NCBI GenBank assembly: GCA_963723455.1
Contig: CAVRQM010000001.1
Location: forward strand, 1,364,001-1,428,000
Direction of reading: 5' to 3'
DNA from: CAVRQM01 sp963723455
Lineage (GTDB): Bacteria; Pseudomonadota; Alphaproteobacteria; Acetobacterales; Acetobacteraceae
DNA: 64,000 nt
The position numbers and the translations under genes are program-made. This document shows, piece by piece, positions 18,474 through 27,390 of this stretch; position 1 is the first letter of the stretch, and each line of letters begins with the position of its first letter. The notes under the pieces are model-generated. The model did not search any database, was not told the DNA's origin, and saw nothing but the letters and a program-made list of their open reading frames with translations.

Positions 18474-20059
18474 GTGATGACGCACGCCCCCTCATCCCGG
18501 CCCTCTCCCGGCGGGAGAGGGGGCAGCGGACACCCATACCCCTTGGCGGAGGGCCGGGGTGATGGAGGGTCTCCGCTCCTGGAACTGCGCGGCATCCGCA
18601 AGTCGTTCGGCGGCGTCAATGCGCTGACCGACGTGGATTTCATTCTGCGGGCGGGCGAGATCCACGGCCTGGTCGGCGAGAACGGCGCCGGCAAGAGCAC
18701 GATGATGAAGATCATCGCCGGCGTGCATGCCGGCTATGACGGCAGCATGGCGATCGCCGGGCGGGTGGTGCGTTTCCGTTCGGCGCGCGATGCGCTGGCC
18801 GCCGGCATCGGCATGGTGCATCAGGAACTGTCGATCGTGCCGGAGCTGTCGGTCGCCGAGAACATGGCGCTCGGCATGCAGCCGACCAACCGGCTCGGCC
18901 TGGTCGACTACCGCCGGATGCGGCGCGAGGCGGTGGAGCAAGCTGGCGCGGCTCGGCCTGGACATCGACCCGCGAACGACCATCGGGCAGCTGCCGATCG
19001 GGCTGCAGCAGCTGGTGGAAATCGCCCGCGTGCTGTCGCTCGGGCGCGCGCATCATCATCCTGGACGAGCCGACCTCGGCGCTGTCGCCGCCCGAGGTGG
19101 AGCGGCTGTTCGGCATGCTGCGCCGGGTGCGCGAGGATGGCACGTCGTTCGTGTTCATCAGCCACTTCCTCGACGACGTGCTGCGCATCAGCGACCGCGT
19201 CACCGTGTTCCGCAACGGCCGCCGGGTGGAGACCGCGCCGGTCGCCGACATCGACAAGGGCTGGATCATCCAGCGCATGATCGGCACCGGCCACGAGGAG
19301 CTGGAGGAAAGCTATACCGGCGAGATCGCGTTGCACAGCCAGCCCGACGCCCCGGTGGTGATGACCACCGAGGGACTGACCCGCGCCGGACTGTTCGAGG
19401 ACGTGTCGCTGCAAGTGCGCGCGCGGCGAGGTGCTGGGCATCTACGGCTTCCTCGGTTCGGGCCAGCTTGAACTGGCGCGGGCGCTGTTCGGCAAGCTGG
19501 CGCTGGATGCCGGCGCGGTGCGCATCGGCGGCGCGCGGGTCCGGCTGTCCAACACGGCGCGGCCAAGCGGGCCGGCATCGCCTTCGTGCCCGAAAGCCGC
19601 CGGGCGATGCTGTTCGCGCTGGAGCCGGTGTACAAGAACGTCTCCATCGCCATCCTGGAACGCATCTCGCGACTTTGGCTGCGACCGGGCGCCGAGCGGG
19701 CTATCGCGATGCGGCATGTGCAGGCGCTGCAGATCCGCCCGCCATCGGTGGACCGCCCGCTCGGCACGCTGTCGGGCGGCAACCAGCAGAAGGTGGCGCT
19801 GGCGAAATGGCTGACCCACCCGCCGAAGGTGCTGGTGCTGAGCGAGCCGACGCGCGGCATGGATGTCGGCGCCAAGGACGACGTGCTGCGGATCGTGCGC
19901 GACCTGCGCGCGCAGGGCATCGGCATCGTGGTGGTCTCGGCCGAGCCGGAAACCGTGCTGTCGCTGGCCGACCGCATCCTGGTGATGAAGCGCGGCCGGG
20001 TGGCGCACGAATTCGCCTCCGAGACGGTCAGCAAGGACCGGCTGCTCGCCGCCGCATGA
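18474..20059 (+). CDS. Sugar ABC transporter ATP-binding protein, two nucleotide-binding domains (frameshifted)
   Basis: RbsA-type double ATPase. Domain 1 has Walker A GENGAGKST, Q-loop region GIGMVHQELSIVPELSV, signature-like LPIGLQQLVEIARVLS and Walker B ILDEPTSAL. Domain 2 has the typical GIYGFLGSGQLELARALFG, FVPESRR, signature LSGGNQQKVALAKWL and LSEPTRGMDVGAK. Frame changes occur near 18940, 19048, 19420 and 19560. The start is uncertain: the reading frame runs through a palindromic repeat (18488-18569), so a GTG/ATG at 18474/18477 would translate the repeat, whereas TTG 18543 would skip most of it. Conserved sequence begins LLELRGIRKSFGG at about 18577. Confidence 0.83.
18488..18569 (+). 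repeat. Palindromic REP-like repeat at the ABC ATPase start
   Basis: Two nested inverted repeats are present. The inner arms CCCTCTCCC and GGGAGAGGG (about 18501-18521) flank GGC. The outer arm CCTCATCCCGGCCCTC near 18490-18504 matches, with two mismatches, GAGGGCCGGGGTGATGG at about 18550-18566. This resembles the abundant palindromic repeats of GC-rich alphaproteobacteria. A related element lies near 60.12 kb. Confidence 0.6.
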
Positions 20060-20094
20060 GGACGCCCAGACGATGATGGCCGACCGATGATGCC

Positions 20095-21089
20095 ATGAGA
20101 TGCTGGCTGCGCAACCAGCTGCGCAACATCGCCCCGTTCGCGACGCTGCTGGTGCTGGTGGTGCTGTTCTGGCGTCGCCAGCCCGTCCTTCGCGACCTCG
20201 GCAACCTGGCCAACATCGTGCAGCAGATCTCGGTGACCGGGATCATCGCCACCGGCCTGACCTTCGTGATCCTGTGCGCCGAGATCGACCTGTCGGTGGC
20301 CAGCGTCGCCAACGCGGTCGGCATCGTGGTGGCGTTCTTCACGCTGCAGGACGCAGCGTCAACATCGCCAACCTGCCGCTGGCCGGCGCGCTGGCGATCG
20401 CGCTGGCGATCGGCGGCGAGCCTGGTGCTGGGCGCGATCACCGCGTTCGGCGTGACGGTGATCGGCATACCAAGCTTCATCATGACGCTGGCGATGCTGC
20501 AGATCGGCGCCGGCGTCTGCGCCATGCTGGTGCGCGGCCAGATCGCCTATGCCGTGCCCGGACTGGTCGGCACGCTGGGCAACGGCTCGATCGGGCCGGT
20601 GCCGTGGATCGTCATCGTCGCCGCCATCGTGCTGCTGGCCGGCCATCGTCGTGCTGACCTACACGCGGTTCGGCCGCTACGTGTACATGACCGGCGGCAA
20701 CCGCGAGGCGGCGGAGTATTCCGGCATCAACACGCGCGCGCATCATCGCCGCGGTGATGGTGATCTCGGCGGTCTGTTCCGGCCTGGCCGGCATGCTCGG
20801 CGTCGCGCATTTCGGCAGCGCGCAGCAGGACGAGTTCGACACCTACCTGCTGGACAGCATCTCCGCCGTGGTGGTCGGCGGCACCAGCCTGTTCGGCGGC
20901 CAGGGCGGCATCGGCAACACCATCGTCGGACTGTTCGTGCTGGGCGTGCTCAACAACGGGCTCGACCACGTCCGGATCGACAGCTTCCTGAAGATCCTGA
21001 TCCGCGGGCTGATCCTGCTGCTGGCGCTGATCGTCAACGTCTATGCGCAGCGCCTGCGCACCAGCGGCGCGGCGGTGACGCAGGCCTGA
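20095..21089 (+). CDS. Sugar ABC transporter permease (frameshifted)
   Basis: RbsC-type inner-membrane permease. It has many hydrophobic helices and the family hallmarks GNLANIVQQISVTGIIATGL, FVILCAEIDLSVASVANAVG (about 20266-20325), GIPSFIMTLAMLQIGAG, RYVYMTGGNREAAEYSGIN and the signature AVVVGGTSLFGGQGGIGNT (about 20869-20925). Frame changes lie near 20175, 20355, 20420, 20640 and 20740. It starts at ATG 20095, 35 bp after the ATPase, and ends at 21089. Together with the two genes upstream it makes one complete import system. Confidence 0.85.
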
Positions 21090-21175
21090 GCGGCGCGCGC
21101 CCCGCCTCACTCCGGAGAACGACGATTCCGACATTCCAGCCACGCCTGCGCGCCCTGCTGGACGGGCTGCTGTTC

Positions 21176-21844
21176 ATGACGCCCGCCGACATCGCGCTGT
21201 TCCTGCGCAGCGCGCGCACCGATGCCGCGCTGTCGCGGCTGCGGCCGTTGCTGGGCAGCCGCGGCGCGTTCGAGAGCGTGTATGGCGACGACGGCGACCC
21301 GTGGGCGTCCGGCGATGCGCGCTACCGCTACCAGCGGCGCAAGTATCAGGTGCTGGTCTCGCTGCTGCCGCCGGCGCGGCGCTATGGCCGGGTGCTGGAT
21401 CTCGGCTGCGGGCTGGGCGCGATGGCGCGTCTGCTGGCCGGGCGGGCCGATGCGGTGCTGGGAATGGACGTGGCGCTGGCGGCGGTCGAGCAGGCGCGCA
21501 GCCTGAGCGCCGACCTGGCGCATGTGTCGTTCGAGCAGGGCGACGTGCTCGACCTGCCGCGCGCGCTGGACGGCAGCTTCGACCTGATCGTGATTTCCGA
21601 CGTGCTGTACTACCTGCTGCCGCTGAGCGACGCGGTGCTCAAGGCGCTGGCGATGCGCATGGCCGACCTGCTGACGCCCGGCGGCATCTGCCTGCTGGCC
21701 AACCACTTTTTTTTCGCGGCCGACGCCGAGTCGCGGCGGTCGCGGCGCATCCACCGCGCGTTCGCCTGGTCGCCGGGCCTGGACGTGATGTCCGAACACC
21801 GGCGGCCGTTCTACCTGGCCACCCTGCTTACTCCAGCGGCCTGA
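21176..21844 (+). CDS. SAM-dependent methyltransferase (NodS-like fold)
   Basis: The 222 residues from ATG 21176 contain RYQRRKYQVLVSLLP, SAM motif I VLDLGCGLGAMARLLAG, acidic loop LGMDVALAAVEQAR, motif II FEQGDVLDLP and motif IV FDLIVISDVLYYLLPLSD. This layout is typical of small-molecule methyltransferases related to NodS. The frame is open well upstream, and TIPTFQPRLRALLDGLLF could belong to the protein. A good GGAG lies before an ATT at 21125, an unusual initiation codon, so the start is unsure. It follows the sugar ABC permease by less than 100 bp. The substrate cannot be predicted. Confidence 0.75.
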   Translation: MTPADIALFLRSARTDAALSRLRPLLGSRGAFESVYGDDGDPWASGDARYRYQRRKYQVLVSLLPPARRYGRVLDLGCGLGAMARLLAGRADAVLGMDVALAAVEQARSLSADLAHVSFEQGDVLDLPRALDGSFDLIVISDVLYYLLPLSDAVLKALAMRMADLLTPGGICLLANHFFFAADAESRRSRRIHRAFAWSPGLDVMSEHRRPFYLATLLTPAA

Positions 21845-21866
21845 GCAGGCGATCTGAGCAGGGCGG

Positions 21867-23147
21867 TCAGAAACTCACATAGCCGAAGGCCAGCCGCAGC
21901 ACCGCATAGACCAGCCCGCCGACCAGGAAGCCGACCAGCGTGCCGTTGATCCGCACGTATTGCAGGTCGCCGCCGACCCGCAGCTCCAGCCGGTCGGTGA
22001 TCGTCGCGGTGTCCCAATGCGCCACCACGTCGGCGATGAAATCGGCGAGTTGGACCTGCGCGGCCGGCAGCAGCCGGCCGATGATCGCCTCGGCCGCGAT
22101 CTGCAGCCGGGCGCGCGCGCCGGGATCGGATTCCAGCAGCGCGCCCAGATTGGCCAGCGCGCCCTCGATCAGCGGCACGGTGCGCCCGCCGGGCCGGCCG
22201 GCATCCTGCTCCAGCGCCAGCCGCAGCCGCGACCACACGTCCCACATCCAGCCTGCAGGCTCGGCTGCGACAGCACCCGGCGCACCGTGCGGCCGATCTC
22301 CGCAGCGCGCGCCGGATCGTCCTCGATGCGGGCGATCTCGCGGCGCATCCACTCGTCGAACGCCGCCCGCAGGTCCGAGCCGTCATCGCCCATGCGGTCC
22401 AGCTCGGCGTTGATCTGGGTCAGCACCCGCCGCGCTACCTGCGCGCCGACCGCCCAGCCGACCAGCCGGCCGCCCTGCTCGCGCACCCGCTCCTCGATCG
22501 CCGCGCGCAGCGCGCCCTCCTTCTCGGCCATGACCACCCGCAACTGGCCCAGGATGAAGCCGAACACCTCCTGATGCCGGCCGCCCTCGACCAGCTTGCG
22601 CAGCGCCTGCGCGAACACCTGCCCGGCCCCCGCGCCGCCCAGCAGGCGCGGCATGATCCGCGCCACGGCGCGGCGGGCGCGGCCGTCCTCGATGCTGGCC
22701 AGGATGCGCGGCAGCATCCCGGCCAGCGCCTCGGCCGCCGGCCGCGGTGGAATGCGGGTCGGCCAGGAAGCGGTGCAGGATGCCGGGCAGGTCGAGCCGC
22801 GCCAGGGTGCGCGCCAGCTCGGCCTGGGTGAACACGTGCTCGGCCACGAACCGGCCCAGCGCGCGGCCCAGCCGCGCCTTCTGCGCCGGGATGATCGCGG
22901 TGTGCGGGATCGGCAGGCCGAGCGGGTGGCGGAACAGCGCCGTCACCGCGAACCAGTCGGCGATGCCGCCGACGAACCCGGCCTTGGCCGCCGCCTGCAG
23001 CACTTCGGCCCACACCGTCCGGGGCAGCGCGTAGGTGGCGAGCGTCAGCGCCGCCATCACCAGCAGCAGGCCGGTCGCGAACGTGCGATGCCGGGCGAGC
23101 GACCGGCGCGCGGCGGCGTCGCGCGCGGCAGGCGAGGTGGCGTCCAT
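21867..23147 (-). CDS. DUF445 membrane protein (two frameshifts)
   Basis: A roughly 425-residue protein of the DUF445/YjiN family, unknown function, inner membrane. The N-terminal helix FATGLLLVMAALTLATYALP is followed by the hallmark GFVGGIADWFAVTALFRHPLGLPIPHTAII region (about residues 45-75), a long helical domain with repeated amphipathic segments (AEALAGMLPRILASIEDG, LRKLVEGGRHQEVFGFILG), and the C-terminal VRINGTLVGFLVGGLVYAV membrane segment. Frame changes lie near 22250 and 22735. Start ATG 23147. It is divergent from the PEPC-like gene across about 140 bp. Confidence 0.85.
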
Positions 23148-23289
23148 CAGGGCGCGCACAGTATGGCGGCGCGACGGCCGGGCGAACCGGCCGCGCCCGC
23201 GCCATTGGCCGATCCGTAATCCGGCACCGATATTGCACCACCATTGTCGCATGGTTGCATGGCGGCCATGACCGGAGCACACTTCGCAC

Positions 23290-26095
23290 ATGCAGCAATT
23301 TGCCGAGCCGAACGCCGCGTCCAGCCTTGCCGACGAGCTGCTGGCGCTGACCGCCCAGATGCGCGAGCGGCATGACGAGGACCCGTTCGGCAACCCGGTG
23401 CTGACCGTGGCGCTGGCGATCTCGCGCCGGATCGACCGCGGCGAGGTGAGCGACGCCGATATCGAGGCGCTGGTCCGCCATCTGCGCGACACCGCCTTCG
23501 CCGACCGGGCGGCGGCGGATCGCCGCCTATGTCGGCGGCACCGATCCGCCGCGGCCACGGCCGACGCGCTGGCGACCCTGGCTGCGCGCCTGGTGCGGCC
23601 CGACCCGGCCGACAGCCCGGTGCCGCTGGCAACCTTCCGCGGCCTGGTCGAGCGGCCGCGCTTCGCCGCCGTGTTCACCGCCCACCCGACCTTCTCATTG
23701 CCCGAGCCGGTCGCCGCCGCGCTGGCCGACGCGGCCAGCGAGCGGCCCGCGCCGCACTCGTTCGTCACGCATCGCAGCGGCGGGATCACGCTGGAGGAGG
23801 AGTTCGCCCAGTCCGTCGCCGCCATCCTCCACGGCCGCGACGCGCTGGACCGGCTGACCGAGGCGGTGCTCGGGGCGGCGCGCGACACCTGGCCCGGGCG
23901 CTGGACCGAGATGGTGCCGCGCGCCGGTGATCCTGGCGAGCTGGGTCGGCTACGACACCGACGGGCGCACCGACATCGGCTGGTGGGACACGCTGCGCCT
24001 GCGGCTGCGCATGAAGCGCCTGCAACTGCATCGGGTGCAGGCCCAGGCCGCGGTCGCGCCGGACGGCGCGGCGGCCGCCGAACGCGCCGGCGAGGCCGCC
24101 GCGGCGGTCGAAGCCGCCCTGGCGGCCTGCCCCACTGACGCGGATCCCGGCGCGGATCGCCGCGTTCGCCCACGCCCTGGTCGATGCGCGCGACGCCGCC
24201 CTGGTGACGCCCGGACCGCTCGACGCCCTGCTGGCCGACGCCATCGCGCGGGCCCCCGCCGCGGACAGGATGGCGTTGTGCGTCGCCCGCGCCGGGCTGC
24301 GCAGCCACGGCCTGTCGCTCGCGCACACCCATGTCCGGCTGAATGCGGCGCAGCTGCACAACGTGGTGCGCCAGCGCCTCGGCCTCGCCGACCCGCCCGA
24401 GGACGCCTCGCGCCGCCGCGCCCTGTTGGGCGCCATCAACGCCGCACTGGACGAGGTGACGCCGATACCGGTCGATTTCGGCGGCCTGCTGGCGGAAGGC
24501 GCGTCGGCCGCGCGGCTGATGATGACGGTGGCGCAGATCGTCAAGCACATCGACGGCGCGACCCCGGTGCGCTTCCTGATCGCCGAGACCGAGAGCGGCT
24601 ACACGCTGCTGGCCGCCCTGTGGCTGGCCCGACTGTTCGGCATCGAGCGGCAGATCGAGATCAGCCCGCTGTTCGAGACCGCGGACGCGCTGGAACATGG
24701 CGCGCGCGTGCTCGAGGAGGCGATGCGCAGTTCGCATTGGCGCGCCTATCTGCGCGCCACCGGCCGGCATGCCCTGCAGTTCGGCTACTCGGATAGCGGC
24801 CGCTATGTGGGGCCGCTGGCCGCCACCTACCTGATCGAGCGGCTGCGGCTGAAGGCGGCCGAGGCGCTGGCCCGGCACGGCATGAGCGACGTGGAGCTGG
24901 TGCTGTTCGACACGCACGGCGAAAGCGTCGGGCGCGGCGCGCATCCCGGCTCGCTGGCGGCGCGGCTGGACTATCTTTCCCCGCCGATGAGCCGCCGCGC
25001 CTTCGCCCAGGCCGGGATTGCGATGCGCGAGGAAAGCGCGTTCCAGGGCGGCGACGGCTACCTGCTGTTCGGCACCGCCAGAACTCGCCGGCGCCACCGT
25101 CGCGCGCATTGCCGAACACGCCTTTACCCAGCCGCCCGGCCGCCGACGACCCGATCTATGACGAGCCGGACTTTTCCGCCGACTTCTTCGCCGCCTGCCG
25201 CGCCGGCATGGCCGAACTGGTGGAGGATGCCGGCTATGCCGGGCTGCTCGGCGCGTTCGGGCCGGCGCTGCTCGACCCCACCGGCTCGCGCCCCTCGGCG
25301 CGGCAGACCGACGGGATGGGCGGCGCGCTGGCAATCAGCCACCCGCGCGAGCTGCGCGCCATCCCCAACAACGCCATCCTGCACCAGCTCGGGTGGCTCG
25401 CGAACACCTTGCAGGGCCTGGGCTCGGCGGCCGCCCGGCACCCCGAGACCTATGCCGAGCTGGCCGCCAGCAGCCCGCGCTTCCGCCTGGCGCTGGATCT
25501 GCCGGCGCATGCCCTGGCGCATGCCGATCTGGACGTGCTGCGCGCGGTGGTGGACACGCTTGATCCCGGCATGTGGCTGGACCGCGCCGCCCATGCCCGC
25601 CTGCCCGGCCGGCGGCAGGCGCTGGTCGCGGTCGCCCGCGCGCTGGAGCGGCTGGATCTGTGGGCCAAGGCGCAGGCGATGTTCCGCCGCATCCAGGCCG
25701 ACCACGTCGCGCTGCGCGCCGCCTGGCCCGACGCGCCGCGCATGCAGGTGCGGGAATTGCTGCTGCACGCGCTGCGGCTGGCGCTGATCCACCGGCTTTG
25801 GCTGCTGGCCAGCGCCATCCCGGATTTCTCGCCCCGCCACGGGGTCACCCGCGCGGCGCTGGAAACGCGCATCCTGCGCCTGGACATCCCGCCGGCGCTG
25901 AAGCTGCTGGCCGATGTCTTTCCCTCGGCCCCGGATCCGGCGGCCGACCTCGATTACGCCGAGCCGCCCGCGCCGCATGCGTCAGCCGCGTACGCCCGCG
26001 AGCACGCGGAGATCTTCCAGCCGATCGGGCGCCTGTTCGCCATGGTGCGGGAGATTTCGACCGCCATCACCCATGAGGTCGGGGCGTTGGGCTGA
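23290..26095 (+). CDS. Divergent phosphoenolpyruvate carboxylase homologue (frameshifted N-terminal half)
   Basis: The span gives about 935 residues, the size of bacterial PEPC, which carboxylates PEP to oxaloacetate. Family landmarks are recognisable but altered: FTAHPTFSLP where canonical enzymes have TAHPTE/TQ; VGYDTDGRTDIGWWDT where GNPxVT is expected; GYSDSGRYVGP instead of GYSDSxKDxG; and FDTHGESVGRGAHPG instead of FHGRGGxxGRGG. The C-terminal RAIPNNAILHQLGW and ALRLALIHRLWLLASAIPDF regions match. Similar proteins are annotated as PEPC in Acetobacteraceae. Frame changes lie near 23520, 23925, 24140, 24190 and 25085; the rest is clean. Its end overlaps the OpgC-like gene by 29 bp. Confidence 0.75.
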
Positions 26096-27185
26096 CCGCC
26101 GGCGCCCGGCGCCGCGCCGGCCGGTCCAGCCACAGCGCGACCAGGCACATCAGCCCCAGGCCGAACAGGTTGACGCCGATCTGCATCGACCAGTCGCGCC
26201 CGAAGGTGCGGTACAGCATCCGCCCGAACAGGGCCAGCAGGCAGCCGAGCGCGAAGATCTCCAGCGAGTGCCGCCCGCATGCCTCCAGCGCGCGCACCCG
26301 GCGCGACGCCGCCCAGGCGCGCGTGCGCTCGGTGCTGAAGATGATCTGGATCCAGGCCAGCACGTCCAGGATGCGCCAGAACGCCAGGTGCGTCTTGTCC
26401 ATCGGCGCCATGTCGAACGGCTTTGCCGAGGGCAGGCCGAACGCCGCGAACGGGAAGGTTTCCAGGAACGCGAAGGCCAGATAGGCCCAGCACAGCGCGG
26501 TCAGCCAGGGGCGCGCCGGCAGGCGGCCGCCGTTGCGGGCCATCAGCAGCGCCAGCCCGGCGCCGATCGCGAACAGGAACTGCCAGGAGAACGGATCGAA
26601 ATACCAGCCCTGCGGATCGAGCCAGTTCGGCAGGTTGAGCCGGTGGTCCAGCGCCGCTGCCAGCCACACCAGGCAGGATAGCGCCAGCGCCGCCCAGGGC
26701 TGCCGGCGCATCAGCAGGAACAGCAGCGGGAACAGCGCCAGCAGGATGACATAGAGCGGCAGGATGTCGAGATAGCCCGGCAGCGCGTGCAGCATCATGC
26801 CATGCGCCAGCCCGACCCAGCCGGCATCCAGCAGCGGCGCCATGCCGAGCGGGGCCAGGTGGAACGTCTTGGTCCAGGACCGCACCGCGATCAGGGTCGC
26901 GACCAGCAGGAAGATGTGCGTCAGGTAGATCCGCGCGCACCGCGCCGCCACACGCCGCGCCCCCGCCGCCATGCCGTCGCGCAGCATCAGCTTGCCATAG
27001 GCCAGCATCGAGGCGAAGCCGGCGAACAGCACGAACAGCTCGGCCGCGTCGGCGAAGCCGAACACATGCAGGGTCAGGAAGCCCAGCTTGTTGCCGGGCA
27101 GGTGGTCCACGAAGATCATCAGCAGCGCCAGGCCGCGCAACACGTCGATCCGGGCGTCGCGCCTGGCCCGCAGGATGGCGTCCAT
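26067..27185 (-). CDS. opgC: OpgC-family membrane acyltransferase
   Basis: OpgC proteins transfer succinyl groups to periplasmic glucans. This 372-residue intact ORF has about ten hydrophobic helices and the N-terminal family signature IDVLRGLALLMIFVDHLPG (about 13-31). It continues with VFGFADAAELFVLFAGFAS and, in the middle, HALPGYLDILPLYVILLALF, which is characteristic of OpgC (GYLDILPLY). No opgG/opgH glucan-synthesis genes are in the window, so the acceptor is unknown. The ATG at 27185 follows AAGGAGG on the coding strand. The 3' end overlaps the PEPC-like gene by 29 bp. Confidence 0.85.
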   Translation of the reverse strand: MDAILRARRDARIDVLRGLALLMIFVDHLPGNKLGFLTLHVFGFADAAELFVLFAGFASMLAYGKLMLRDGMAAGARRVAARCARIYLTHIFLLVATLIAVRSWTKTFHLAPLGMAPLLDAGWVGLAHGMMLHALPGYLDILPLYVILLALFPLLFLLMRRQPWAALALSCLVWLAAALDHRLNLPNWLDPQGWYFDPFSWQFLFAIGAGLALLMARNGGRLPARPWLTALCWAYLAFAFLETFPFAAFGLPSAKPFDMAPMDKTHLAFWRILDVLAWIQIIFSTERTRAWAASRRVRALEACGRHSLEIFALGCLLALFGRMLYRTFGRDWSMQIGVNLFGLGLMCLVALWLDRPARRRAPAVSPTPRPHG

Positions 27186-27390
27186 GGCAACCTCCTTGCC
27201 GTCCAACGCGCCGGCAGCGCAGTGGGTAGCATAGCAAGCTGGCGTTTGCTGCGGTGCAACAAGCGATGATTCCTGCCATCGAACCGTCACATGGGCCGAT
27301 CTCGCGCGACTGCCCGCGACCGCTTAATACGCAGGGCTGCCGGCCCGCCGGGATCGGGAGGAAACCGGAGCTGGGCGGAGGGCAGGCGCG

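Noticed and set aside
22383..25334. A 983-codon open frame on the minus strand
   Set aside because: It is antisense to the PEPC-like gene and only its far end coincides with the DUF445 gene frame; no coherent protein.
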